A model generated the notes under the pieces. That model was not told the DNA's origin, did no database searches, and saw only the letters and a program-made list of their open reading frames with translations. The position numbers were made by a program, and so were the translations under genes. A stretch of DNA of 64,000 nucleotides from the NCBI RefSeq assembly GCF_001458595.1, contig NZ_LN890328.1, positions 576,780 to 640,779 on the forward strand, written 5' to 3'. Shown one piece after another: positions 54,145 through 62,876 of the stretch. The stretch is from Clostridium neonatale (GTDB taxonomy: Bacteria > Bacillota > Clostridia > Clostridiales > Clostridiaceae). Within the stretch, counting starts at the first letter, position 1, and each line of letters opens with the position of its first letter.

Positions 54145-55029
54145 ATGAGTTATATTATAGTGTGTAATACAGGTTCTGATAGTATAATCAAATTCGATTG
54201 TGAAACTATGAAAACTAAAGAAATGAAACTTACTAATGGAGAAAAACCATTTGGCCCTCATGAATCATGTGTATACAATAATAAATTATTAGTTTCTAAT
54301 AGCTATAACAATACAATTTCAATAATTAATTTAAAAGAATTTAAAGAAGAAGGTAATATATATATAGGATCTCATCCTAATGATTTGATTTGTTATGAGA
54401 ACAGAATGTATGTTGCATGTGGTGACTTAAATTCACTAATAACATATGACATAGAAAAAAATCAATTGGATTTTGAAATTCCAACGGGCATTTTCCCTCA
54501 TAATATTCAAATTATAGATGAAAAAAAGCTAGCATTTGTCTGTAATATGGGTGAGGATAATATATCCGTTATAGACTGCACTGATAATAGAGAATTAACC
54601 AGAATACAAGTGGGACATATCCCTATTAAATCTATAATATCTAAAAATAAAAAATACTTATATGTAGCAGTAAGCAAGCTGGGACATAATACAAAAGGTG
54701 AAATAGTTATGTTATCGTTAGATAATCTAGAAATATTAGAGAGAATAGATGTGGGATTTGCTCCTGTTGATCTTTATGAAGATGATGATTATCTATATGT
54801 ATCAAATTTTTGTGATGAATATATAAGTATAATAAATCTAAAAACTTTCACTGAAGAGAATAAATGTAAAATAAATGGAATGCCAAGAGGAATAGTGAAA
54901 TATAATGACACACTATATATTGGTGATTATCTAAATGGAACATTGAATATTGTAGATCTAAAAATGGATAAGAAAAAAGTCATAACAATAGGGAAAGAAC
55001 CTAATGCTATGACCATATTTAAAAACTAG
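54145..55029 (+). CDS. YVTN-type beta-propeller protein
   Basis: The 294-residue protein is made of repeated ~40-residue blades (VCNTGSDSIIKFD, VSNSYNNTISIINL, VACGDLNSLITYD, VSNFCDEYISIINL) like YncE/YVTN propellers. It lacks a signal peptide, unlike most members, so it should be cytosolic. AGGAGG precedes the ATG. Its stop codon shares the CTAG palindrome with the stop of the convergent DUF4364 gene. Function and ligand are unknown. Confidence 0.85.
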   Translation: MSYIIVCNTGSDSIIKFDCETMKTKEMKLTNGEKPFGPHESCVYNNKLLVSNSYNNTISIINLKEFKEEGNIYIGSHPNDLICYENRMYVACGDLNSLITYDIEKNQLDFEIPTGIFPHNIQIIDEKKLAFVCNMGEDNISVIDCTDNRELTRIQVGHIPIKSIISKNKKYLYVAVSKLGHNTKGEIVMLSLDNLEILERIDVGFAPVDLYEDDDYLYVSNFCDEYISIINLKTFTEENKCKINGMPRGIVKYNDTLYIGDYLNGTLNIVDLKMDKKKVITIGKEPNAMTIFKN

Positions 55030-55550
55030 TTAATAAATAAATTAATAATATTATTATATATTTCCGAAGGATTTTTTTTCCATTTAGAACAAATTGATGT
55101 GGCTTGTTCTTTGGAAGGAACAGTTAATTTCAATTCCATTAATAGACTTTCACTTTCAACTGCTTTTAAGTCAACAATAAAGCTGTCATTACTTGCAATT
55201 GTGTAATCTGCTTGTATTGTTAATTCTCTTTTTATGGATTCCCATTTTTCTTTTACGTACTCATTAATGATTGTAATTTTTGAAGGAGATAATCTGTCTT
55301 TAAATAAAGATAGGACACTATCTCCTTTTTCTGTTATTACTAATAGTTTTTTATTATTGTTTTCATGATATTCTACAAATTTAGATTCTTCAAGTTCAGA
55401 TAAATATTGCTGAAAAATAAAGTAATTCATAAAATTGTTTTCAAGAATAATTTCTGTAAATTGAGCATTAGATATGGGATCTTTTATAGATTTTAATATA
55501 TATAACATTAATAATTTATTTTCAGCCAATTCTAATGAATTTTCGTACAT
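55026..55550 (-). CDS. DUF4364 family protein
   Basis: The 174-residue protein has an N-terminal winged-helix-like part (NKLLMLYILKSIKDPISNAQFTEIILENNFMNYFIFQQYLSELEES, then FVEYHENNNKKLLVITEKGDSVL) and a C-terminal alpha-beta region. This is the layout of the clostridial DUF4364 family, likely DNA-binding. I start at 55550 behind GGAGG; an in-frame ATG four codons upstream lies within that site. Its stop overlaps that of the convergent YVTN gene by 4 bases. Confidence 0.85.
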   Translation of the reverse strand: MYENSLELAENKLLMLYILKSIKDPISNAQFTEIILENNFMNYFIFQQYLSELEESKFVEYHENNNKKLLVITEKGDSVLSLFKDRLSPSKITIINEYVKEKWESIKRELTIQADYTIASNDSFIVDLKAVESESLLMELKLTVPSKEQATSICSKWKKNPSEIYNNIINLFIN

Positions 55551-55847
55551 ATTTACCTCCATGACTAATGAAACTCTTATCTTATTATAGCATAATTTAT
55601 TATTTAGGGAATACATGATTGACTATGAATTTTTAAATGTGGATTTTGTAAGTAGATACATCTTATTTAACTACTATATAATTACCTTATAATGAAATTA
55701 ATTATTAAAAAGCAGTATAAATGTAAGAGTTGACTTTATATTATCTGCTTAAATAAAGGGTTATTAATTTTATTATGTAGTTATCATAAATGTTGTTTTT
55801 ATGAATATATTTTAATAAAGAATTAATGTGACATATGGGAGGAAAAG

Positions 55848-56606
55848 TTGAATTGGAGAAAATTAAAGATATCAATAAACATATTGTTAGTGGTTTTTAT
55901 AATTTTAATATCCATATTAGTAGGTAGGAGTGTTCAAGTGTCAGGAACTGCGGAAGAAAAGCAGCCAATTTACCGTGTTGATACAGAGGAAAAAGTAGTT
56001 AGTTTAACTTTTGATGTAAATTGGGCTGAAAAAGAAAATTTGCAAAGCATATTAGATATCCTAGATAAATATAATGTAAAGGGAACATTCTTCATAATGG
56101 GAGGATGGGTAAATTATAGTGAAGAAAATGTAAGTAAACTAAAAGAAATATCCGAAAGGGGGCATGAAATAGGAAATCATAGTTATAAACATCCAAGCTT
56201 TAGTAAAATTACTGGTGATGCTATTGAAGAAGAGATAATAAAAACAGATGATATAATAGAAAGATATACAGGAAAAAGACCAGTATTATTTAGATTTCCA
56301 AGTGGAGATTACAATAAAAATGCATTAATGAAGGTAAGAAGCTTAAATCATATTGCAATTCAGTGGGATGCTGATTCAGTAGATTGGAAGGAAATGGGGT
56401 CGGATATTGAGTATAATAAAGTAATGAAGAATACAAAAAGTGGATCTATATTACTATTTCATAATAATGCAAAGTACACACCGGAAAATCTAGATAGAAT
56501 AATAAAAGAATTGAAAAGCCAAGGATATGAATTTAAGCCTGTTGGTGAAATGATATATACAGAAGATTATTATATTGATGAAAATGGTATACAGCATAAA
56601 AATTAG
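55848..56606 (+). CDS. PdaB-like polysaccharide deacetylase, TTG start
   Basis: The 252-residue protein begins at TTG behind GGGAGG. It has an N-terminal membrane anchor (residues ~7-28), then a NodB domain with SLTFDVNW (first Asp), GNHSYKHPSF (zinc His residues), FRFPSGDYN and LLFHNN. TFDxxW instead of TFDD is the form found in PdaA/PdaB sporulation deacetylases. These remove acetyl or cleave residues in muramic-delta-lactam formation of spore cortex. It would act outside the membrane. The gene is monocistronic. Confidence 0.88.
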   Translation: MNWRKLKISINILLVVFIILISILVGRSVQVSGTAEEKQPIYRVDTEEKVVSLTFDVNWAEKENLQSILDILDKYNVKGTFFIMGGWVNYSEENVSKLKEISERGHEIGNHSYKHPSFSKITGDAIEEEIIKTDDIIERYTGKRPVLFRFPSGDYNKNALMKVRSLNHIAIQWDADSVDWKEMGSDIEYNKVMKNTKSGSILLFHNNAKYTPENLDRIIKELKSQGYEFKPVGEMIYTEDYYIDENGIQHKN

Positions 56607-56733
56607 CAGTGTTTTTATAATTTAAATTCGATATTTATTGAAAAGAAACTAGTTTTTGTATTATAATGGTAATATATGCTAGTCATGAATATATTACACT
56701 AAAAAATAATTGCCGATAGAGAGAGGGATTACA

Positions 56734-57384
56734 ATGGATAATTTAATGCTAAATAACAAGATTTATCTAGAAGGTAAAGTAGCGTCTGGATTAGAATTTA
56801 GCCATGAAATGTATGGCGAAGGGTTTTATACTTTTGATTTGGAAGTTATGAGATTAAGTGATTCAGTTGATCATCTAAATATAACTGTTTCAGAAAGATT
56901 ACTAAATGAGATTAATTTAGAAATAGGAGTAGATATAATTGTTGAAGGTCAATTAAGATCATATAACAAGTTTGTAGATGGATCTAACAAACTTATACTT
57001 ACAGTATTTGCTAGAAACATTGAACCGTGTATCGAGAGAAGTAAAAATCCAAATGAAATTTTCTTGGATGGATATATATGCAAAGAACCTGTTTATAGGA
57101 CAACTCCTTTTGGAAGAGAAATAGCTGATGTATTATTAGCAGTAAATAGAGCATATAATAAATCTGATTACATTCCAACAATTGCATGGGGGAGAAATTC
57201 TAGATTTTGTCAAACATTAAATGTTGGAGATAATATTAGAGTTTGGGGAAGACTACAAAGCAGAGAATATCAAAAAAAGGTGTCAGAAACTGATGTTATA
57301 AAGAAAGTTGCATATGAAGTTTCTATATCTAAAATGGAAAAGGTTGTAAAGGAAGAAGGCTCAGGAGAAGAAGGCGCAGTTTAA
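56734..57384 (+). CDS. SSB-like protein with two OB folds
   Basis: The 216-residue protein has two OB-fold halves. Residues ~7-105 (KIYLEGKVASGLEFSHEMYGEGFYTFDLEV, VGVDIIVEGQLRSY) and ~112-200 (IFLDGYICKEPVYRTTPFGREIADVLLAVNR, VGDNIRVWGRLQSREY) each resemble the single-stranded-DNA-binding fold, the second being closer to normal SSB. A highly acidic tail (EEGSGEEGAV) ends it. It should bind single-stranded DNA or RNA. ATG 56734 follows AGAGAGGG; an earlier in-frame ATG is unlikely. It is distinct from the ribosomal-operon SSB. Confidence 0.82.
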   Translation: MDNLMLNNKIYLEGKVASGLEFSHEMYGEGFYTFDLEVMRLSDSVDHLNITVSERLLNEINLEIGVDIIVEGQLRSYNKFVDGSNKLILTVFARNIEPCIERSKNPNEIFLDGYICKEPVYRTTPFGREIADVLLAVNRAYNKSDYIPTIAWGRNSRFCQTLNVGDNIRVWGRLQSREYQKKVSETDVIKKVAYEVSISKMEKVVKEEGSGEEGAV

Positions 57385-57454
57385 AGTATATAAAGTTAAA
57401 AACTATGGTCAATAACCTGAATAAACTTCAATTTACTTTTATTATAAGTTGAAT

Positions 57455-57491
57455 AAAAAAGAAAGTATCGATAACGATACTTTCTTTTTTA
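57455..57491. terminator. bidirectional terminator
   Basis: A perfect 16-bp stem (AAAAAAGAAAGTATCG and its complement) with a 4-base loop ATAA separates the SSB-like gene from the convergent dapH. Confidence 0.93.
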
Positions 57492-57500
57492 TGTATTAAA

Positions 57501-58211
57501 TTATTTTCTTAAATCATCTAATAGTTGAGTTTTATCCTTAGTCTTGTCATCTACATTTTTTATGATTTTTGCAGGTGAACCAGCAACAACAACACCAGCA
57601 GGAACATCTTCAGTAACAACAGAGCCTGCAGCAACAACAGAGCCTGCACCTATTTTAATACCTTCAAGAATTACTGAGTTAGCACCTATTAATACATTGT
57701 CGCCTATTTGACATGGTTCTTTACTTGGCGGTTCTAAAACACCAGCAACAACAGCACCAGCACCTAAGTGGACATTCTTTCCAAGTTGCCCTCTAGCACC
57801 AACTACAGCGTTCATATCAACCATAGTTCCATCACCTATTTCAGCACCTATGTTTATAACGGCTCCCATCATTACTACTGCATTTTTACCTATAGTGACT
57901 TTATCTCTTATGATAGCACCTGGTTCAATTCTTGCATCTACTTCTAATAAATCTAACATAGGAATAGCAGAATTTCTTCTATCATTTTCTATTCTAAAGT
58001 GTTTTATAAGATGTTTGTTATCTAAAACTATTTTTGTTATAGAATCAGATTCACCCATTAGTATGTAAAATTCATTTGAGCCATACCATTCTACATCGCT
58101 CATATCAGCATCTTTTAAATCTCCATTAACATAAACTTTTACTGGAGTTGATTTTTTAGATTCCTTTATAAATCTAGCGATTTCATAAGGATCTGTTAAG
58201 TTATATGACAT
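57501..58211 (-). CDS. dapH: 2,3,4,5-tetrahydropyridine-2,6-dicarboxylate N-acetyltransferase
   Basis: The 236-residue protein has a small N-terminal domain ([21 protein letters not shown]) and a left-handed hexapeptide-repeat helix ([30 protein letters not shown] onward), ending [21 protein letters not shown]. This is DapH, which acetylates tetrahydrodipicolinate in the acetylase branch to meso-DAP and lysine. GAAGGAG precedes the ATG. The aminotransferase for the next step is probably the divergent gene at 58374. Confidence 0.95.
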   Translation of the reverse strand: MSYNLTDPYEIARFIKESKKSTPVKVYVNGDLKDADMSDVEWYGSNEFYILMGESDSITKIVLDNKHLIKHFRIENDRRNSAIPMLDLLEVDARIEPGAIIRDKVTIGKNAVVMMGAVINIGAEIGDGTMVDMNAVVGARGQLGKNVHLGAGAVVAGVLEPPSKEPCQIGDNVLIGANSVILEGIKIGAGSVVAAGSVVTEDVPAGVVVAGSPAKIIKNVDDKTKDKTQLLDDLRK

Positions 58212-58373
58212 TAGATCACTCCTTCAAATTATTTAATAATCACTATCATTATAATAAAAAAATTATTTAAATGAAAGTAAAATACGAAAAAATGACATAA
58301 ATATTTGAATAAATATACGCAATGTTGTAAAATTGATTTAAACAAAACTGAGATTAGGGGGGCAAAAGCACTA

Positions 58374-59522
58374 ATGAACGAAAATTTAAATGAGATTCAG
58401 ATTTCAGGTATAAGAAGGTTTGCAAGTAAAGTTAAAATGGTAGAAGGGGCATTATCATTAACTATAGGACAACCAGACTTCGATATGCCAGTTGCAGTAT
58501 CAGAGGCTATGATAAGAGCAATTAAAGAGCACAAGACAGTATATACATCAAATGAAGGAATTGTAGAACTTAGAGATGAAATATGTAGGTATTTAAAAAA
58601 TACTTTTGATATAGAATATGATAAAGATGAAGTATGTTTAACTGTGGGGGGAAGTGAAGGATTATTCTCAGTCCTTAATGCACTTTTAAACCCTAAAGAT
58701 AAGATTCTTATTTCATCACCAGCTTATCCAGCATATGAAAATATAGCTAAGATGATAGGCGCAGAAGTTGTGAATTATGGCTTGAATGATGATTTTACAA
58801 TAAATATAGATGAAATCAGAGAAAAAATTGAAAAAGATAATATAAAATATTTAATGCTATCATTTCCAAGCAACCCAACAGGTGCAATCTTAATTAAGAA
58901 ACAAAGAGATGAACTTGCAGAGCTTATAAAGAAAAAAGATATTGTTGTTATAACGGATGAAATGTACTCTGGAATAATCTTTGATGATTACTATTCAGTT
59001 GCTCAAATCAAAGAAATTAAAGATAAAATCATATATGTAAGTGGATTTTCAAAGCTTCTTTCAATGACAGGAATAAGAGTAGGATATGTAGCATGTACTG
59101 AAAAATACATGAAGGAAATAATGAAAGTACATCAATATAACGTATCTTGTACTTCCTCAATTGGTCAATATGGTGCATTAGAAGGATTAAGAAGTTCACT
59201 TGATGATGCAGAAATTATGAGGAAATCATTTGAGAGAAGAAAAAATTACTGCATGAAAAGATTGAGAGATATTAGAATAGAGGTAAATGAACCTATGGGC
59301 GCATTTTATATATTTCCATCAATCAAAAAGTTTAATATGACAAGTGAAGAGTTTTGCGAAAAATTATTGAATGAAGAAAAACTTGGATGTGTTCCAGGAA
59401 ATGCATTTGGTAAACTTGGCGAAGGATATATGAGAATATCATATTGTTATTCAGATGAAGAACTAAAAGAAGCATTTGATAGATTAGAAAGATTTATTAA
59501 GAAGAATTTTCCTAATTGTTAA
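58374..59522 (+). CDS. class I aminotransferase, probable N-acetyl-LL-diaminopimelate aminotransferase
   Basis: The 382-residue type I PLP aminotransferase has SLTIGQPDFDMPVAVSEAM, SNPTGAI, and the PLP Lys in SGFSKLLSMTGIRVGY. This subgroup includes PatA/DapX, the N-acetyl-LL-DAP aminotransferase of Bacillus, where it follows dapH (ykuQ-ykuR region). Here it lies divergently next to dapH, which supports that role, but the substrate is inferred. ATG 58374 follows GGGGGG; no earlier start has a binding site. Confidence 0.82.
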   Translation: MNENLNEIQISGIRRFASKVKMVEGALSLTIGQPDFDMPVAVSEAMIRAIKEHKTVYTSNEGIVELRDEICRYLKNTFDIEYDKDEVCLTVGGSEGLFSVLNALLNPKDKILISSPAYPAYENIAKMIGAEVVNYGLNDDFTINIDEIREKIEKDNIKYLMLSFPSNPTGAILIKKQRDELAELIKKKDIVVITDEMYSGIIFDDYYSVAQIKEIKDKIIYVSGFSKLLSMTGIRVGYVACTEKYMKEIMKVHQYNVSCTSSIGQYGALEGLRSSLDDAEIMRKSFERRKNYCMKRLRDIRIEVNEPMGAFYIFPSIKKFNMTSEEFCEKLLNEEKLGCVPGNAFGKLGEGYMRISYCYSDEELKEAFDRLERFIKKNFPNC

Positions 59523-59644
59523 TTAAGAAAATTTTACTGTATAACTATTAAATTTAAATTATATAAAATACTCAATATTAAATTAAAGTTAGCAATATAA
59601 GCAAGTTAAAAATTATATTAATAAATAGATTGGGGAGTTAATAA

Positions 59645-59962
59645 ATGAGTGAGTTTAAAAATGTAACAGCAGTAAAGAAAGCAAATATATATTTTGATGG
59701 GAAGGTGACAAGTAGAACAGTTATATTAAAAGACGGTGAAAGAAAGACATTAGGAATAATGCTTCCAGGAGATTATGAATTTGGAACAGGTGATAAAGAA
59801 GTGATGGAAGTACTTCAAGGATCAATGGATGTAAAACTTCCAGGAGAAGATAGGTTTACAACTTTTAAAGAAGGTGAAACTTTTACAGTACCTGCAAATT
59901 CTAAATTTAATTTAATTATAAAGGAAGTAGTAGATTATTGTTGTTCTTATATTAAGGAATAA
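59645..59962 (+). CDS. ppnP: pyrimidine/purine nucleoside phosphorylase
   Basis: The 105-residue cupin-fold protein matches the PpnP (UPF0345) family from end to end: [57 protein letters not shown]. It phosphorolyses a broad range of nucleosides in the cytosol. GGGGAG precedes the ATG. It is monocistronic with a strong terminator at 60001. Confidence 0.93.
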   Translation: MSEFKNVTAVKKANIYFDGKVTSRTVILKDGERKTLGIMLPGDYEFGTGDKEVMEVLQGSMDVKLPGEDRFTTFKEGETFTVPANSKFNLIIKEVVDYCCSYIKE

Positions 59963-60000
59963 AAAAATTATATAGTATAGATAAGTTTTTTAAGTAATAT

Positions 60001-60045
60001 AAAAGCAGAAGTGGCTATTAACAAATGTAATCACTTCTGCTTTTT
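60001..60045. terminator. bidirectional terminator
   Basis: AAAAGCAGAAGTG (60001-60013) pairs with CACTTCTGCTTTT (60032-60044), between ppnP and the convergent bioB. Confidence 0.9.
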
Positions 60046-60062
60046 GTGTATTAATTATAAGA

Positions 60063-61016
60063 TTAAAGATAATACCCAATATTTTGTAGTAACCTTTTAT
60101 CATATTCGATATTAGTTCCAGTTGTAGTAAGCATATCTCCAGTAATGGTTGCATTAGCACCAGACAAAAATGCCGATTTTCCAAAATCATTCATAGAGAT
60201 ACGTCCGGCGGCAAGACGAATTTCAGCAGAAGGATTTATATATCTGAATAAAGCTATTGTCCTTAATATCTCTTCATGACTTAAAGAAGTTTGATTTTCC
60301 ATTTTTGTCCCTTTGATAGGAATTAGAACGTTTATTGGAATAGAATTAACTTCTAGATTAGATAAAGTAAAGGCCATATCTATTCGGTCTTCCATGGTTT
60401 CACCCATTCCGATAATTCCACCAGAACAGATTTCAAGTCCAGCTTTTTTTGCAGATTTTATTGTATTTATTTTATCTTCATAAGTATGAGTACTACAAAT
60501 ATCTTTAAAATATCTTTCTGATGTTTCAAGATTGCAGTGATATCTTGTCACACCAGCTTCTTTTAGTCTCATGAAATGATCATAATCAAGTAATCCATGA
60601 GATGCACAAAGATTAATATTACAATATTTTTTAATAGCGTCATATGCTTTAATGGCTTTTTCAAAGTCATCATCTGAAAGTGCTTTACCAACAGTAACAA
60701 TAGAATATCTATGTACACCTCTTTCAAAATGATATTTAGCATCTTCTAATATTTTTTTAAGCGGTACAAAATCAGTTTTCTCTATACATGAACTATTATG
60801 TGCAGATTGAGCACAGAATTTACAGTCTTCGCTACAATGACCTGTTTTACCACTTATAATTGAACAAAGTGATGCTTTATTATCACAAAAGTGTTCTCTT
60901 AAAGTATTAGCGCCATCACATAATGTTTCTGTATCCAAATCATAAAGAGTGGACATGACAATAGATTTCGTTATTTTATATCCATTAATAATATCATTTA
61001 CTATTTTATCAGCCAT
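60063..61016 (-). CDS. bioB: biotin synthase
   Basis: The 317-residue radical-SAM enzyme has the cluster motif CSEDCKFC near residue 61, followed by NLCASHG, TRYHCNLETS and AAGRISM. It inserts sulfur into dethiobiotin to make biotin. It is the second gene of bioY-bioB, with a 10-base gap and GAGGT site. No bioA, bioD or bioF is near, so the cell may salvage dethiobiotin or carry the rest elsewhere. Its product serves the pyruvate carboxylase at the left end. Confidence 0.96.
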   Translation of the reverse strand: MADKIVNDIINGYKITKSIVMSTLYDLDTETLCDGANTLREHFCDNKASLCSIISGKTGHCSEDCKFCAQSAHNSSCIEKTDFVPLKKILEDAKYHFERGVHRYSIVTVGKALSDDDFEKAIKAYDAIKKYCNINLCASHGLLDYDHFMRLKEAGVTRYHCNLETSERYFKDICSTHTYEDKINTIKSAKKAGLEICSGGIIGMGETMEDRIDMAFTLSNLEVNSIPINVLIPIKGTKMENQTSLSHEEILRTIALFRYINPSAEIRLAAGRISMNDFGKSAFLSGANATITGDMLTTTGTNIEYDKRLLQNIGYYL

Positions 61017-61026
61017 ATTAATACCT

Positions 61027-61578
61027 CTAACTATAAATTAATTTTAATGATTTGAGTTTGTTTCTTATTTTAAATCCAATTAAAGTACCACACATTATTT
61101 TTAATGAATCACCAATTAAGTAAGGTATGACCCCCATAAATAGTGCCTGCATAAAAGTTAGACTTAGTTGTTTCGCAAGCCAGATTGTACCAAAAGCATA
61201 ACATATAAGTGTTCCTAGTATCATACCGATGGCATACATATAGATTTTATCTTCGAATTTTTCAACAAATAAACCAGTGATTATGGCACAAAAAATATAT
61301 CCAATTAAATATCCTCCAGTAGGGCCACCAATCTTAGAAAGTCCAGAGGTAAATCCTGAAAATACAGGAAGGCCAACTAGCCCAATTAGAAGATATATAA
61401 TAACACTTAATGTACCTTTCTTTGTTCCTAATATACTGCAGCTTATATAAATCATAAGATTACTTAATACAATTGGAACTGGACTAAATGGCAATGGAAT
61501 AGAAAATGGTCCAATTATACAAAGTAATGCGCTCATTAAGCCTATTGTTGTCATGTTTCTAGTATTAATTTTATTCAT
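61027..61578 (-). CDS. bioY: biotin transporter S-component
   Basis: The 183-residue membrane protein has about six helices and the BioY family segments PLPFSPVPIVLSNLMIY and GPTGGYLIGYI. It is the biotin-binding S-component of an ECF transporter, working alone or with a shared EcfAA'T module. GGGGGA precedes the ATG. It is the first gene of an operon with bioB, behind a promoter at 61623-61651 overlapped by a BirA-type operator. Confidence 0.95.
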   Translation of the reverse strand: MNKINTRNMTTIGLMSALLCIIGPFSIPLPFSPVPIVLSNLMIYISCSILGTKKGTLSVIIYLLIGLVGLPVFSGFTSGLSKIGGPTGGYLIGYIFCAIITGLFVEKFEDKIYMYAIGMILGTLICYAFGTIWLAKQLSLTFMQALFMGVIPYLIGDSLKIMCGTLIGFKIRNKLKSLKLIYS

Positions 61579-61622
61579 TTTTATTTTCCCCCTTTTGTTA
61601 ATTAATAACTTTTACTAGATTA

Positions 61623-61651
61623 AGTATAAACCGGAAGAAATAGATTGTCAA
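61623..61651 (-). promoter_or_regulatory. sigma-A promoter of bioY-bioB
   Basis: On the minus strand TTGACA (61651-61646) and TATACT (61628-61623) are 17 bases apart, a near-perfect sigma-A promoter about 45 bases before the bioY ATG. Confidence 0.88.
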
Positions 61652-61679
61652 CTTTTGAAATGGGGATTGGGTTGACAAT
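61644..61679. promoter_or_regulatory. BirA-type biotin operator
   Basis: ATTGTCAAC (61644-61652) and its exact complement GTTGACAAT (61671-61679) are 18 bases apart, like the BirA operators TTGTNAAC-N14/16-GTTNACAA of Firmicutes once the flanking base pair is counted. The left arm covers the -35 box, so biotin-loaded BirA would block the bioYB promoter. Confidence 0.8.
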
Positions 61680-61686
61680 ATAAAAT

Positions 61687-61725
61687 GTATAGTGCACTTT
61701 ATTAAAAATATAAAGTTAACTATAC
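61687..61725. repeat. dyad upstream of the XRE-like gene
   Basis: GTATAG (61687-61692) and CTATAC (61720-61725) flank TTTAT/ATAAA in an extended interrupted palindrome. It may be an operator for the adjacent XRE-type protein. Confidence 0.4.
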
Positions 61726-61743
61726 TTTTAAAGGCAATATTTA

Positions 61744-61937
61744 TTGAATAATATAGAATAAATGAATTAAGAAAGCTAAGAAAAATAACTCAAGAAGAAT
61801 TGGCAGAAAGTGTGAAAATTACGCGTCAGACAATAATTTCGATTGAAAATGGAAATTATAATGCATCACTTATACTATTACATAAAATTACAAAATTTTT
61901 TGAATTATCAATAGAAGAGGTATTCATTTTTGAGTAG
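61744..61937 (+). pseudogene. XRE-family HTH regulator without a normal start
   Basis: Codons from 61758 to the TAG at 61935 encode 59 residues of a YozG-type Cro/CI helix-turn-helix protein (NELRKLRKITQEELAESVKITRQTIISIENGNYNASLIL). No ATG, GTG or TTG precedes the motif; the frame is closed by TAA at 61749. TTG at 61744, with AAAGG 9 bases upstream, would encode the family start (MNNRINELR) if two bases near 61753 were removed. Thus the gene seems broken by a 2-base insertion, or starts at ATA. A dyad operator-like site lies upstream. Confidence 0.55.
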
Positions 61938-62021
61938 GAGTAAAAAATGTTTTCATCAGTATTTAATAATTAAAAAACATCATATAAAAATAATGTAAGT
62001 AAGTTTCAAGATTATAAATTT

Positions 62022-62064
62022 AGGACTGAATTTAAATACAGTAATTTTAATTCAGTCCTTTTAG
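62022..62064. terminator. bidirectional terminator
   Basis: AGGACTGAATTTAAAT (62022-62037) pairs, with one mismatch, with ATTTTAATTCAGTCCT (62044-62059), followed by TTTT. It lies 3' of the minus-strand dapB gene and 3' of the XRE-like gene. Confidence 0.82.
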
Positions 62065-62110
62065 AAATTAAAATATCAAATTTAAATTTGATTAAGATTT
62101 AATTAGATAA

Positions 62111-62866
62111 TTAATCAAGTCCAATAACATCATTCATGTCATAAAGTCCTGGCTGTGTTATAGAACCCATGTATTCACATGCTTTTAAGGCACCAATTGC
62201 AAATACTTCTCTTGATATTGCCTTATGAGTAAGCTCAATAACTTCACCAGTGCCAGCAAAAATAACATCATGATCACCAACAATAGATCCGCCTCTTATT
62301 GCATGAATACCAATTTCGTTTTGTTCTCTTTTGCAGTTACCAACTCTTCCATATACATATTTAGTTTCATCTTTTAAAGAATTTTTTATTGTATCTGCAA
62401 GAAGAACAGCAGTACCACTTGGAGCATCAACTTTTTGATTATGGTGTTTTTCTATGATTTCTATATCATAATTGCCATAAAGCATAGGAGCAACTTTCTT
62501 TAAAAGAGAGTTTATTAAGTTTATTCCAAGAGACATGTTTGCTGATTTAAATAGTGGAAGAGATTTACTTTTTTCATTTATTAAATCTAATTGTTGCTCT
62601 GAAAAACCAGTTGAGCAGATAACAAATGGTTTTTTTGTTTTTTCTGTTAAGTTTAATAAACCTTCAAGTGCATCAGCTCTTGAAAAATCTAATAATACAT
62701 CGTATTCCACATTCATTTCGTCTGCACTTTTAAATACAGGATAACCTATTTCTGTTGGAAATTTATCTATTCCTGCAACAATTTCAAGATTGTTAAATTG
62801 TTTACTGCATTCAGTAATAATTTTTCCCATTTTACCACAGCAGCCGCTTAATACTATTTTTATCAT
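62111..62866 (-). CDS. dapB: 4-hydroxy-tetrahydrodipicolinate reductase
   Basis: The 251-residue protein has the nucleotide-binding GCCGKMG near the N-terminus and [15 protein letters not shown] near residue 143. It reduces the DapA product with NAD(P)H in lysine/DAP synthesis. I start at 62866 (MIKIVLSG) because AAGGTG is at the right distance; ATG 62872 and GTG 62875 are too near that site. The gap to dapA is 10 bases, so they form one operon with asd. Confidence 0.95.
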   Translation of the reverse strand: MIKIVLSGCCGKMGKIITECSKQFNNLEIVAGIDKFPTEIGYPVFKSADEMNVEYDVLLDFSRADALEGLLNLTEKTKKPFVICSTGFSEQQLDLINEKSKSLPLFKSANMSLGINLINSLLKKVAPMLYGNYDIEIIEKHHNQKVDAPSGTAVLLADTIKNSLKDETKYVYGRVGNCKREQNEIGIHAIRGGSIVGDHDVIFAGTGEVIELTHKAISREVFAIGALKACEYMGSITQPGLYDMNDVIGLD

Positions 62867-62876
62867 ATTCATCACC

